NCBI GenBank assembly: GCA_030731745.1 | Contig: JANQTJ010000015.1 | Span: forward strand, 194,293 to 258,292 | Source of the DNA: Flaviramulus sp. | GTDB lineage: Bacteria > Bacteroidota > Bacteroidia > Flavobacteriales > Flavobacteriaceae | DNA length: 64,000 bases | Direction: 5' to 3' | Shown here: positions 25,643 through 34,599 of the stretch, piece after piece | Position numbering within the stretch: position 1 is the first letter of the stretch | How the letters are laid out: every line of letters starts with the position of its first letter | Position numbers and translations under genes: made by a program | Notes under the pieces: generated by a model | Seen by the model: the letters and a program-made list of their open reading frames with translations, nothing else | The model's database searches: none | What the model was told of the DNA's origin: nothing

Positions 25643-27007
25643 TTGTACGCAATATTAGACATAGAAACCACCGGCGGAAAATATAATGAAGAAGGTATAA
25701 CCGAAATTGCAATCTACAAATATGACGGTCATAAAGTAGTAGACCAATTTATAAGTTTATTAAATCCAGAGCGCGATATACAACCCTTTGTAGTCAATCT
25801 TACAGGTATAAATAATAGCATGTTACGAAATGCACCTAAATTTTACGAGGTTGCAAAACGCATTGTAGAAATTACAGAGGATTGCATACTCGTAGCGCAT
25901 AATGCCCAATTTGACTACAGAATTTTATGTACAGAATTTAGGCGTTTAGGGTTTGAGTTTGAACGCAAATCCCTTTGTACTGTTGAACTTTCAAAACATC
26001 TAATTCCTGATCAACCTTCATATAGCTTAGGTAAATTAGTTCGTTCATTAGGTATTCCCGTAACTGATAGACATCGAGCTTCTGGTGATGCCTTAGCCAC
26101 GGTTAAACTCTTTAAAATGTTATTGGATAAAGACTCTGATAAAACCATTATTAAAGAATCTGTACGTTTAAATCCTAAACTTCAATTAGAACCAAGGCAT
26201 CTAGATATTGTTGCAGAATTACCCTCAATTACAGGGGTTTATTATATTCATAATAGTGATGGAGACATCATTTATATTGGTAAAAGTAACAATATAAAAA
26301 AACGTATCAATCAACATTTTACAGGTACAGATAGAAAGTCTAAAAAAATACAAACACAAGTACATGCAGTAACATACGAATCTACAGGTAGTGAATTAGT
26401 GGCACTTTTAAAAGAAAGTGAGGAAATTAAGCTAAATAAACCCATTTTTAATAGAGCCCTAAGGCGCTCGATTTTCACACATGCACTTTATAGTTTTAAA
26501 GATGAAAATAATTATATAAACCTAAAAATTGATATAGCAGACGGTCGTAAAAAACCTATAACAACATTTAGTAACCGCCAAAGTGGAAAAAGTTTTATAA
26601 CTAATGCCGTTGAGGAATATAATTTATGCCAAAAATTAGCTGGCTTATACAAAACTAAAACGAGTTGTTTTAATTATGATATAAAGGCTTGTACGGGTGC
26701 TTGCATTAAAAAAGAAGATCCTGAAACTTATAACATACGTGTAGAAAATTTGATAAACAAAAACAGCTATTCCAAAAAAAACATGGTAATAATTGATAAA
26801 GGCAGAGATATAGATGAACGCAGTGCCATATTAATTGAAGATGGTGTTTTTAAGGGAATTGGTTTCTTCCATTTAAATTATCAAATAAATAATATCGAGG
26901 TTTTAGAATCCATTATAACGCCCATGCAAAATAACCGAGATACCCAACATATTATTCAAAGTTATATTAGGAGAAATAAAAGACTAAAAATTGTAGTATT
27001 TAATTAA
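25643..27007 (+). CDS. DnaQ-like exonuclease fused to a GIY-YIG (UvrC N-terminal-like) nuclease
   Basis: A 454-aa fusion. Residues 1 to about 165 form a DEDDh 3'-5' exonuclease: DIETTGG, AHNAQFDYRIL and HRASGDALAT are motifs I, II and III. From about residue 195 comes a GIY-YIG domain (SITGVYYIHNSDGDIIYIGK) followed by a Cys-containing UvrC-like segment (CFNYDIKACTGAC). This is the DNA polymerase III epsilon-like/Cho architecture, predicted to act in DNA repair. The start is TTG at 25643, as the exonuclease fold begins immediately (MYAILDIETTGG). 3 bp before the ion-channel gene. Confidence 0.88.
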   Translation: MYAILDIETTGGKYNEEGITEIAIYKYDGHKVVDQFISLLNPERDIQPFVVNLTGINNSMLRNAPKFYEVAKRIVEITEDCILVAHNAQFDYRILCTEFRRLGFEFERKSLCTVELSKHLIPDQPSYSLGKLVRSLGIPVTDRHRASGDALATVKLFKMLLDKDSDKTIIKESVRLNPKLQLEPRHLDIVAELPSITGVYYIHNSDGDIIYIGKSNNIKKRINQHFTGTDRKSKKIQTQVHAVTYESTGSELVALLKESEEIKLNKPIFNRALRRSIFTHALYSFKDENNYINLKIDIADGRKKPITTFSNRQSGKSFITNAVEEYNLCQKLAGLYKTKTSCFNYDIKACTGACIKKEDPETYNIRVENLINKNSYSKKNMVIIDKGRDIDERSAILIEDGVFKGIGFFHLNYQINNIEVLESIITPMQNNRDTQHIIQSYIRRNKRLKIVVFN

Positions 27008-27010
27008 GTC

Positions 27011-27859
27011 ATGAACACATCAACAAAAAACTGGAAAACAAAACTTCATGAAATCATTTATGAAGCTGATTCGCCTGCAGGAAAGTTATTTGATGTTGTT
27101 TTGCTCATAACAATTATAGCTAGCATTTTACTGGTAATGCTTGAAAGCATTAAAAGTTTTGATTTAAAATATCATGCTTTTCTTGACACAGCCGAGTGGG
27201 TAATCACTATTTTATTTAGTATTGAATATATTGCAAGAATAGTAACCATTAAAAAACCACTAAATTATATTTTTAGTTTTTATGGCATAATAGATTTACT
27301 TTCTACCATCCCAAAATACATTTCTTTATTGTTTGGTGGCTTACACGCCTTGGCTGCTTTAAGAGCTTTACGTTTACTTCGCGTTTTTAGAATTTTAAAA
27401 CTAGCCAGATATTTAGGTGCTTCAAATGTTCTAGTAACTGCTTTAAAAGCAAGTAGAGCAAAAATATCTGTATTTCTATTTGCAGTTCTCATTTTATCCA
27501 TAATTTTTGGAACCTTAATGTATTTAATTGAGGGCGAAGAAAGCGGTTTTACAAGTATCCCAATAAGTGTTTATTGGTGTATAGTTACACTTACTACGGT
27601 TGGTTTTGGCGATATTGCTCCTGTAACTCCATTAGGGCAATTAATAGCTACGGTTATCATGATTTTAGGATATGGTATTATAGCAGTACCAACTGGAATC
27701 GTTTCTGCTGAGTACTCCAACCAACATAAAAATAGGGAACCAAAAAAAGATGAGGATTTAAATCTAAACACACAGTCTTGCCCAAATTGTTCCGCAGAAA
27801 ATCATAAAGACAAAGCAAAATTTTGCTATAATTGTGGCCATAAATTAAACAATGAGTAA
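27011..27859 (+). CDS. Voltage-gated-type ion channel (probable K+ channel) with C-terminal zinc ribbon
   Basis: A 282-aa membrane protein with six-helix voltage-gated channel layout. The S4 segment LRALRLLRVFRILKLARYL (117-135) carries Arg/Lys every third or fourth residue. The pore loop TTVGFGDIAP (195-204) is a K+ selectivity filter with Phe in place of the usual Tyr. After S6 a linker leads to a zinc ribbon, CPNC (257-260) and CYNC (272-275). The ribbon is an unusual cytoplasmic addition and might sense metal or redox state (inference). It overlaps miaA by 8 bp. Confidence 0.88.
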   Translation: MNTSTKNWKTKLHEIIYEADSPAGKLFDVVLLITIIASILLVMLESIKSFDLKYHAFLDTAEWVITILFSIEYIARIVTIKKPLNYIFSFYGIIDLLSTIPKYISLLFGGLHALAALRALRLLRVFRILKLARYLGASNVLVTALKASRAKISVFLFAVLILSIIFGTLMYLIEGEESGFTSIPISVYWCIVTLTTVGFGDIAPVTPLGQLIATVIMILGYGIIAVPTGIVSAEYSNQHKNREPKKDEDLNLNTQSCPNCSAENHKDKAKFCYNCGHKLNNE

Positions 27860-28775
27860 GATTTTAATTTCTATCGTTGGTCCTACAGCTATTGGAAAAA
27901 CGGCTTTAAGTATTCAACTAGCTCAATATTTTAATACTGAAATATTATCTGCAGATTCTCGTCAATTTTTTAAAGAAATGCAAATTGGAACTGCAGCACC
28001 TTCCAATGAAGAATTATCGACTGTTAAACATCATTTTATTCACCATAAATCTATTAAAGATGATTACAATGTTGGCGCTTTTGAAAAAGATGCACTTCAA
28101 TGTTTAGAAGAGTTATTCAATAAAAAAGACATTATTATTATGGTAGGTGGTTCTGGTTTATATATTGATGCAGTAACTCGTGGTTTAGATGATTTCCCTG
28201 AGGTTGATAAATCCATCCGAAAAGAATTAAACTATACATTAGAAGATGAAGGTCTGGAATATCTTCAAAATCAATTAAAAAAACTTGATACAATTTCATA
28301 CAACAATATAGCTATTGATAATCCGCATCGGGTTATTAGAGCTTTAGAAATTTGTATGGGTACCAACAAACCTTATTCCTCATTTTTAAATAAAGAAAAA
28401 AATAACCGCCCTTTTAAAACCATAACTATAGGGCTTAAAGCCGAAAGAGATATTATTTACAAACGCATTAACCAACGCGTAGATATGATGATGCAGATTG
28501 GTTTATTAAATGAAGTTAAAAGTTTGTTACCTTATAAAAATTTAAACGCACTAAATACGGTAGGCTATAAAGAATTATTTAACTATTTATATGGCGACTG
28601 GGAATTAGATTTTGCAATTTCTGAAATTAAAAAAAATACGCGCCGTTTTGCAAAACGACAACTTACTTGGTTTAAAAAAAATCAGGATATTTTGTGGTTT
28701 GATTTTACTATATCTTTTGAAAACATAAGTAATCCTTTAGAACAAAAAATTAAAAAGTTGAATGAAAGTAAATGA
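27852..28775 (+). CDS. miaA: tRNA dimethylallyltransferase
   Basis: MiaA adds a dimethylallyl group to A37 of tRNAs that read codons beginning with U. The 307-aa protein starts with the P-loop GPTAIGKTAL (10-19) and ADSRQFFKEMQIGTA. It also has GGSGLYIDAVTRGLDDFP, and RRFAKRQLTWFKKN near the end. Length is normal. Its first 8 bp overlap the ion-channel gene and its end overlaps the start of a broken acetyltransferase gene by 14 bp, so the three were once one translationally coupled unit. Confidence 0.96.
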   Translation: MSKILISIVGPTAIGKTALSIQLAQYFNTEILSADSRQFFKEMQIGTAAPSNEELSTVKHHFIHHKSIKDDYNVGAFEKDALQCLEELFNKKDIIIMVGGSGLYIDAVTRGLDDFPEVDKSIRKELNYTLEDEGLEYLQNQLKKLDTISYNNIAIDNPHRVIRALEICMGTNKPYSSFLNKEKNNRPFKTITIGLKAERDIIYKRINQRVDMMMQIGLLNEVKSLLPYKNLNALNTVGYKELFNYLYGDWELDFAISEIKKNTRRFAKRQLTWFKKNQDILWFDFTISFENISNPLEQKIKKLNESK

Positions 28776-29408
28776 AGATGAATTATACAACCCTGTTTGG
28801 AAATCCCTGACTGATATTCATTTTAATCAAGCTATAGATTATGGAAATGTAAATTTTATAAACCAAATTTCACATCCTTTGGAGCATTTATTAATGATGT
28901 AGACACTAATATGGCTATTGAAAAGCATTCAAAATTAATTAAAGCTTTTTATATTGTAGGTAAAAAACCAAAAGTGCCATTACATTTCAAACTAAAAAAA
29001 TATATAGGGTATCAAATGATTATTCATAAAAAAATAGATCATCCAGCCACTGAAACTATTACAAAACTAAACGAAACACACTACCAAAAATTAATAGAAT
29101 TAATTAAACTGTTGTAGCCTGAATATTTTAAAGAAAAAACAAATACTTTGGAAAACTACTTCGGTATTTTTAAAGACAATAAATTAGTTGCAGTAACTGG
29201 CGAAAGTTTTCAAACTAATAACTTTATTGAAATTAGTGCTGTAATTACCCACTCTAATTATACAGGTAAAGGTTTCGCCAAACAACTTGTAACGCATACA
29301 GCTAACAGCATTTTTGATAAAAACAAAACATATTTTTTACATGTAGATGTTACCAATTTAGGACCCGTTGAGTTATATAAAAATCTAGGATTTATTATTA
29401 TAAGATAA
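28762..29408 (+). pseudogene. GNAT-family N-acetyltransferase, broken by a frameshift and a nonsense codon
   Basis: From an ATG at 28762 the first frame reads VNEDELYNPVWKSLTDIHFN and ends at a TAG near 28900. The sense continues one base out of frame (FYKPNFTSFGAFINDVDTN) from about 28850. It reaches a TAG at 29115-29117 and continues in that same frame as PEYFKEKTNTLENYFGIFKD to a stop at 29408. The last part contains the GNAT acetyl-CoA-binding pattern (SAVITHSNYTGKGFAKQLV) and YKNLGF. Two independent lesions make it a clear pseudogene. Its start overlaps miaA. Confidence 0.85.
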
Positions 29409-29444
29409 CTAGAATTCTGAAAAATTAGCCAATAACAAAGTAAA

Positions 29445-29461
29445 AAAACAGATTCTGTTTT
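29445..29461. terminator. Small hairpin between convergent genes
   Basis: AAAACAG and CTGTTTT with a three-base loop, flanked by A-rich and mixed sequence. It lies between the acetyltransferase relic and the convergent repeat-protein gene and may terminate either. The stem is only 7 bp. Confidence 0.35.
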
Positions 29462-29476
29462 CTAGAAAAAGTTAAT

Positions 29477-31030
29477 TTATTGCATCACTACATTACTGTA
29501 CTTAGCATTTATAACAATACTTTTTCCATTTGTAGATTCACCTAGTGTAAAATTAGCACTATTATTTTTTGAAGACTTCTTAGGGTGTTTAAACTTAGAT
29601 AAATTGCCTTTAAACTGAACATTACAATCTACTTTAGGTAGTTTTATTACAACATCATTATTTTGTAAAATCATGTTTATATTATCAAAAGTATCTTCAA
29701 TATTAAAAATATTCAAATCCCCAATATTTCCATCAACAATAGCGCTACCTGATAAATTTACAATATCAATATTGGATGATATGGTATTTAAAACCAAATG
29801 CTTTACATTTTTTAATTCAGCAGCTTCAACATAATTTAAATTTAATTCTCCTAAATTCCAGTTTGTTATATATACTGGCGAATAGGAAGCATTAATGGAA
29901 GTTGAACTCCCATTAACGCTATTTGCTGTAAATTTACTATGAGACAAATCTGCTTTTAAATTGTCAATATTTGCTGCAAATTCAATTTCACCATGCCTAA
30001 CATTAACTTTTAACTTTGCACCTTTTGGCATTTTTATTTTAATTGTTTTTTTAACATTAGAAGATGATTTTTCACCCAACAACTTTTCAATGTTTTTTTG
30101 ACGCTCTTTTACAAGATTAGATTTTTCTTTAATTCGTGCTTTTGTTTCTTCATTTCTAACTTTACTAGCTTTTGCTCTCTCAAGTTGGATAGCTAAACGT
30201 TCAGCTTGTGCTTCTATTTGTTTAGATTGAGATTCCATTTGTTTAGCAAATTGCTCTCCCCAAGCCTCCATATTTTTCCCAAACGCTTCACCAAACTGTT
30301 CTCCCCAAGCTTCCATTTTTTCTTCAAAACCAGAATCTTTTATTTTATTTTCAAAATTTTTAGCCCATGCTTCCATTTGTTTGCCATATTTTTCTCCCCA
30401 TTCTTTACCAAATTTCTCACCCCAAGCTTCCATTTTTTTAGCATAATCTTTTCCAAATAATTTTTCAAATTTTTGAGAATAAGATTCCAAATATTTATCT
30501 CCATCTTTTTTGTAAGCATCAAAATCAAACATAATAGCACTTATACCTTCTGGTATTTCAGGTAATTCTGGCATTTCAAAATTTATTTCTGAGATTTCCA
30601 TCATCTGGAAATTCAGATCTGGCATGTCAGCCAATTCAAATTTTAGCTCTTTTAAAATGTCGGAAATGGCTTCTTCGTCTACATTTATATTAATATTTGC
30701 TCTTGAAAGCCACGAACTACTGTCTGATCCAAGTGTTTTTATAGAAACATTTTTACTTGTGGCATCAATATCTAATTTCCAAGATTTTAAAGCTTCCTCT
30801 AGTTCAACTTTACTTAATTTTTCACCTTCAATATAGGCTTCAATTTCAATAGTATTTTTATTCCAATTATCAATTATTAAATTGGTATGACTTGTATTTA
30901 AGTCTATCACAACATTTTTATCTACATTTATAGATTGCGATACTTTAGTTAATTTTTGTTGAGCTAAAGCACTTCCAGAAAAGAGAAAGCTTAATGCTAA
31001 TAAATTGATTTTTATAAAAATTTTGTTCAT
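29477..31030 (-). CDS. Exported DUF4097-like protein with a helical MEAWG-repeat insert
   Basis: A 517-aa exported protein of unknown function. A signal peptide ends near residue 24 (FSGSALAQ). Residues 25-165 and 325-517 have the repetitive beta-strand pattern of DUF4097-like domains (for example LNLNYVEAAELKNVKHLVLN). Between them, residues 185-320 are a long charged helical insert holding four copies of MEAWG or MEAWA at 200, 219, 239 and 254 and then a Lys/Glu/Arg-rich coiled coil. It is the third gene of an ECF sigma/anti-sigma operon, 11 bp after the anti-sigma gene. Confidence 0.72.
   Translation of the reverse strand: MNKIFIKINLLALSFLFSGSALAQQKLTKVSQSINVDKNVVIDLNTSHTNLIIDNWNKNTIEIEAYIEGEKLSKVELEEALKSWKLDIDATSKNVSIKTLGSDSSSWLSRANININVDEEAISDILKELKFELADMPDLNFQMMEISEINFEMPELPEIPEGISAIMFDFDAYKKDGDKYLESYSQKFEKLFGKDYAKKMEAWGEKFGKEWGEKYGKQMEAWAKNFENKIKDSGFEEKMEAWGEQFGEAFGKNMEAWGEQFAKQMESQSKQIEAQAERLAIQLERAKASKVRNEETKARIKEKSNLVKERQKNIEKLLGEKSSSNVKKTIKIKMPKGAKLKVNVRHGEIEFAANIDNLKADLSHSKFTANSVNGSSTSINASYSPVYITNWNLGELNLNYVEAAELKNVKHLVLNTISSNIDIVNLSGSAIVDGNIGDLNIFNIEDTFDNINMILQNNDVVIKLPKVDCNVQFKGNLSKFKHPKKSSKNNSANFTLGESTNGKSIVINAKYSNVVMQ
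30221..30478 (-). repeat. Imperfect coding repeats (MEAWG units)
   Basis: Within the repeat-protein gene this segment codes for four imperfect units with core MEAW(G/A)-x2-F, starting 19, 20 and 15 residues apart. Gly, Phe and Lys recur at similar spacing. The units are helical and amphipathic by inspection. Confidence 0.65.
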
Positions 31031-31041
31031 TTTTTGATTTT

Positions 31042-31617
31042 TTAGATTGATTGTTTTACTTCATCTTCAGAAGTATTTAATTCTTTTAATTGTGATCGTA
31101 ATCTATACAATAGATTTAAACGAAGTTTTAAATTATCAATTAAAGCATTCACTGTTAACTCGCTAGGTCCAGATTCTGTTAAATCTAAAGAAAGGCGTTT
31201 GTACTCTTTATCAAGCTCATTTAATTGCTCTAAATAACCGTCAAATAAATCTTTAGTTTCTGGCGAGTATGATATTTTAGATAATTCCAAATTAATACTT
31301 GCTAAATAATAATCCTCTACCTTTTTTAACCCAGGTGAAACATCGCCCAACGTTTTTGTTTCTATAGTTTGACTAACAGATACTTGAGTAGATCCATCGG
31401 CTTTTGATTGAAACTGAAAGTATTTAAATGCTCCAAAACTTAAACCAAAAAGCAATACAATAGTTGCAGCAATTTGTATAAAACTGTACTTTAATTTTAA
31501 AACTGTTTTAGGTAAAGCCATATCTAACTTTTCAAGAAATCGCTCTTGATGATTATTAGACATCTTATCATTTGCTATTTTATCATTTTTAAATAACTCT
31601 CTAAGATCTTGTGCCAT
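31042..31617 (-). CDS. Probable membrane anti-sigma factor
   Basis: A 191-aa single-pass protein. An N-terminal cytoplasmic part (about 1-42) is followed by one membrane helix (QIAATIVLLFGLSFGAFKYF, about 48-67) and a periplasmic helical region (about 95-190). It is encoded directly after an ECF sigma factor gene and overlaps it by 17 bp, which is the usual layout for an anti-sigma factor. No ZAS-type His/Cys zinc motif is seen, so the assignment rests on topology and position. It probably holds the sigma factor at the membrane. Confidence 0.7.
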   Translation of the reverse strand: MAQDLRELFKNDKIANDKMSNNHQERFLEKLDMALPKTVLKLKYSFIQIAATIVLLFGLSFGAFKYFQFQSKADGSTQVSVSQTIETKTLGDVSPGLKKVEDYYLASINLELSKISYSPETKDLFDGYLEQLNELDKEYKRLSLDLTESGPSELTVNALIDNLKLRLNLLYRLRSQLKELNTSEDEVKQSI

Positions 31618-32152
31618 TTTTTTTTAGTGTTAACAGTTCTTGCAATTTAGTTTTACCTCTTGATAATTGTGTTCGTGAAGCTATTTCAGAAATATTTAAA
31701 ATTTCAGAAATCTCTTGATGATCGTAACCTTCAATTAAATAAAGCATTACTACATACTGATATTTATCTGGTAAGTTATTGATTGCATCTTTTACATCGT
31801 TTAATGTAATTGTATCCTCTACCAACCATTTGTCGTCATTTTGGGTATCAACTACTTTTAAGTGTTTCTCTTCTAAATCAACAAGCGCTTGTTTTTTAGA
31901 TTTCAAAAAGTCGATACTTTTATTAACAACAATACGTTTTAACCAGGCTCCAAAAGTAACCTCCGCTTTATATTGATGCAGTTTTGAAAACGCTTTTATA
32001 AAGGCTTCTTGTACCACATCTTCAGCATCGTTTGCATCTTTCAAAAATCGCTTGGCAACAATATACATCCCGTCGCAGTACTGGTTGTATAACTGCAGTT
32101 GTGCTTTACGATTGTTTTGTTTACATTGTTCAATAATGTCAACTTGAAACAT
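31601..32152 (-). CDS. ECF RNA polymerase sigma factor
   Basis: A 183-aa sigma-70 family protein. Region 2 has YNQYCDGMYIVAKRFLKD, NDAEDVVQEAFIKAFSKLHQ and FGAWLKRIVVNKSIDFL. Region 4 has LPDKYQYVVMLYLIEGYDHQ, then SEILNISEIASRTQLSRGKT. It heads a three-gene operon with a membrane anti-sigma factor and the MEAWG-repeat exported protein. A TAGCTTTG element lies about 95 bp upstream. Confidence 0.93.
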   Translation of the reverse strand: MFQVDIIEQCKQNNRKAQLQLYNQYCDGMYIVAKRFLKDANDAEDVVQEAFIKAFSKLHQYKAEVTFGAWLKRIVVNKSIDFLKSKKQALVDLEEKHLKVVDTQNDDKWLVEDTITLNDVKDAINNLPDKYQYVVMLYLIEGYDHQEISEILNISEIASRTQLSRGKTKLQELLTLKKNGTRS

Positions 32153-32247
32153 ACTAATTCTACTTTTTGTTTAAGTTAGTTCGTTTAAAAGACGATTAAA
32201 AAAAGAGAGTGTTGCAAAAAATTAAAAATATTTTTTCTCAGTTATAA

Positions 32248-32255
32248 CAAAGCTA
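32248..32255 (-). promoter_or_regulatory. Promoter -7 element (TAGCTTTG) for the second ECF operon
   Basis: Reads TAGCTTTG on the reverse strand, about 95 bases upstream of the sigma-factor ATG. It would leave a leader of about 90 nt. Confidence 0.4.
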
Positions 32256-32327
32256 CAGAAAACTGCGTTTGTAATTCTCTAATTATTACTTTTTAAAGTA
32301 TATTTACGTCTTAATAAATTGCTCTAT

Positions 32328-32882
32328 ATGAATACCTTTCTGAAACGTACCTTTCTAATTTTAACCATCATAACTCTAGGGTTATTACTTTATTCTGTTT
32401 TTGTTGAGAATATTTTCGCAAAACGTTTAAGCCCTAAAGACACCGTGAAATTTGAATTGAATGATTTAAAGTTGAAAGTTTTTTATAATAGACCCTCTAA
32501 AAAGAATCGTGAAATATTTGGAGCTTTAGTACCTTACGACCAAGTTTGGAGAACTGGAGCGAATGAAGCTACTACTTTTGAAAACAATAAAAATCTAGAT
32601 ATAAATGGTATGACTTTACCTGCTGGTAAATATACACTTTGGACAGTACCTAAAGACTCTGTTTGGACTGTAATATTTAACTCGAAAGAATATTCATGGG
32701 GTGTAAATGCTGAAATGAAACCTATGTGGGATCCTAACTACGACGTGATAAACGTAGAAGTACCCATAGAAAAACTAAATAATACTGTTGAACAATTCAC
32801 AATTGCTTTTGATAACTCTACAGATAATTTGTTTTTAACCATGGCTTGGGATTATACTAAAATTTCAGTGCCTTTAAAGTAA
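32328..32882 (+). CDS. DUF2911 domain protein
   Basis: A 184-aa protein with one N-terminal membrane or signal segment (FLILTIITLGLLLYSVFVEN) and a DUF2911 domain. The domain signatures are FYNRPSKKNREIFGALVPYD, VWRTGANEATTFE, MTLPAGKYTLWTVP and WTVIFNSKEYSWG. The fold is a small beta domain probably located in the periplasm; no function is established. The ATG at 32328 is preferred to a TTG at 32319. It is divergent from the ECF operon. Confidence 0.85.
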   Translation: MNTFLKRTFLILTIITLGLLLYSVFVENIFAKRLSPKDTVKFELNDLKLKVFYNRPSKKNREIFGALVPYDQVWRTGANEATTFENNKNLDINGMTLPAGKYTLWTVPKDSVWTVIFNSKEYSWGVNAEMKPMWDPNYDVINVEVPIEKLNNTVEQFTIAFDNSTDNLFLTMAWDYTKISVPLK

Positions 32883-32955
32883 AAAATCTACAATAATTTG
32901 TTTGTTTTCTTTCTGATAAAATAAAATTGTAAATTAGTACCATATCGGTGTAATT

Positions 32956-34029
32956 GTGTCAAAAAAAAATAAATCAGCTTTAGAAGAAAAAAAAAGAATT
33001 TCAGTCTCAGAAATTACTAATATAAATTCTATAAAATCTATTCAAAATAAACGCAAAGCTAAATTAGACACCAATACTCTTATCACATCTATTTTAAAGA
33101 GAGACATCTCAGCATTAAGTAGAGCCATCACATTAGTCGAAAGTACTAATCCAAAACATTTAGAGCAAGCAAATACCATTATTAAAGGTTGCTTGACTTT
33201 TGCAAATAAATCTATTCGTATAGGTATTACTGGCGTTCCTGGTGTTGGAAAAAGTACGTTTATTGAAACTTTTGGCACCTACATCACGTCTTTAGGAAAG
33301 CGTGTTGCAGTCCTAGCTATTGATCCAAGTAGTAGCATTACCAAAGGTAGTATTTTAGGTGATAAAACCCGAATGGAAAGCTTAGTGAAAGATGAAAATG
33401 CTTTTATAAGACCATCTGCTTCTGGTTCATCTTTAGGGGGTGTAGCTAGAAAAACACGAGAAACTATTATTTTATGTGAAGCTGCAGGTTTTGATGTTAT
33501 AATTATTGAAACCGTTGGAGTTGGCCAAAGTGAAACAACCGTTCATAGCATGGTAGATTTCTTTTTATTATTGAAATTAGCAGGGGCTGGAGATGAACTT
33601 CAAGGAATTAAACGTGGGATTATGGAAATGGCCGATATAATTGCAATAAACAAAGCTGATGGTGATAATTTAAAACGTGCAAAACTTGCGCAAGTAGAGT
33701 TTAAAAGAGCGTTACATTTATATCCAGAAAAATCATCAAATTGGCACCCAAAAGTTACGCTTTGCAGTGCTTTAAATAATGAAGGTATTGATACGATTTG
33801 GAATCTTATATTGGACCATTTCAACCTAACTTCAGAAAATAATCATTTCAATAAAAAAAGAAATGAACAAAACAAATATTGGCTTATCCAAACTATTGAA
33901 AACCAACTAAAGTCTGATTTCTTTAATTCTCCAAAAATCAAAAAAGAATTATCAAAACAATTACAACTAATTGAGGATAATCAAACAACACCTTTTGCAG
34001 CTGCTGATTATTTATTGAGCATTAATTAA
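32956..34029 (+). CDS. meaB: Methylmalonyl-CoA mutase-associated GTPase
   Basis: A G3E-type GTPase (MeaB/ArgK) that protects and loads methylmalonyl-CoA mutase with adenosylcobalamin. The P-loop is GVPGVGKST, followed by AIDPSSSITKGSILGDKTRM, the switch region ETVGVGQSE and the base-recognition NKADG. The 357-aa length is normal, with an N-terminal helical extension. The start is GTG at 32956. The mutase genes are not in the window. Its end overlaps the convergent PAP2 gene by 8 bp. Confidence 0.94.
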   Translation: MSKKNKSALEEKKRISVSEITNINSIKSIQNKRKAKLDTNTLITSILKRDISALSRAITLVESTNPKHLEQANTIIKGCLTFANKSIRIGITGVPGVGKSTFIETFGTYITSLGKRVAVLAIDPSSSITKGSILGDKTRMESLVKDENAFIRPSASGSSLGGVARKTRETIILCEAAGFDVIIIETVGVGQSETTVHSMVDFFLLLKLAGAGDELQGIKRGIMEMADIIAINKADGDNLKRAKLAQVEFKRALHLYPEKSSNWHPKVTLCSALNNEGIDTIWNLILDHFNLTSENNHFNKKRNEQNKYWLIQTIENQLKSDFFNSPKIKKELSKQLQLIEDNQTTPFAAADYLLSIN

Positions 34030-34588
34030 ACTTACTTAGCAAATAAAATGCTAATTTGTGAAAGACAAAACCAGATATTGAACCAAAAATTAATCCACAA
34101 AATATATCTAAAGGATAATGGACACCTAAATAAATTCTGCTATAAGCTACAATAAGACTTATTGAAACTAACAAATAAATAAGATTTTTAAAATAGGGTC
34201 TTAGTAACAATCCTCCAAAAATGGCTACTGCCATAGAATTTGAGGCATGGCCAGAAAAGAAACCAAACTTACCACATCTTATAGCAATAAAACGCATTTT
34301 ATCAAATAAATCTGTCTCCCCACATGGCCTTGGTCTCTCAAAACCACGTTTAAAAACATTGGTCATTTGATCTGTAAACGCAATCATCAAAGCAGTAACT
34401 ACAATTAAAATGAGTAATGCTTTTAATCCAAATTTTTTATATAATAATGTAAATAAAATGATTCCTAAAAGACCCCCAAAATAAATTTTGTTGGTTATTA
34501 TTAACCATAAACCATCCCAAGTTTCAGAACCCAAATTGTTTAAAAATAAAAATAGTTCGGTATCGTATTTTAGAAGTTTATCAATCAT
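34022..34588 (-). CDS. PAP2-family membrane phosphatase
   Basis: A 188-aa membrane phosphatase of the type-2 phosphatidic acid phosphatase family, possibly acting on undecaprenyl or other lipid phosphates. Several hydrophobic helices surround the three motifs: KRGFERPRP, FFSGHASNSMA and YSRIYLGVHYPLDIFCG, which hold the catalytic His residues. It is the third gene after a MATE transporter and a 75-aa acidic protein, 11 bp from the latter. Confidence 0.92.
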   Translation of the reverse strand: MIDKLLKYDTELFLFLNNLGSETWDGLWLIITNKIYFGGLLGIILFTLLYKKFGLKALLILIVVTALMIAFTDQMTNVFKRGFERPRPCGETDLFDKMRFIAIRCGKFGFFSGHASNSMAVAIFGGLLLRPYFKNLIYLLVSISLIVAYSRIYLGVHYPLDIFCGLIFGSISGFVFHKLAFYLLSKFN

Positions 34589-34599
34589 CTACTAATTAT

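Noticed and set aside
30206..30460. Forward-strand open frame rich in Phe and Ser opposite the MEAWG repeats
   Set aside because: It is the antisense image of the repetitive helical segment; its periodicity is explained by the real gene on the reverse strand.
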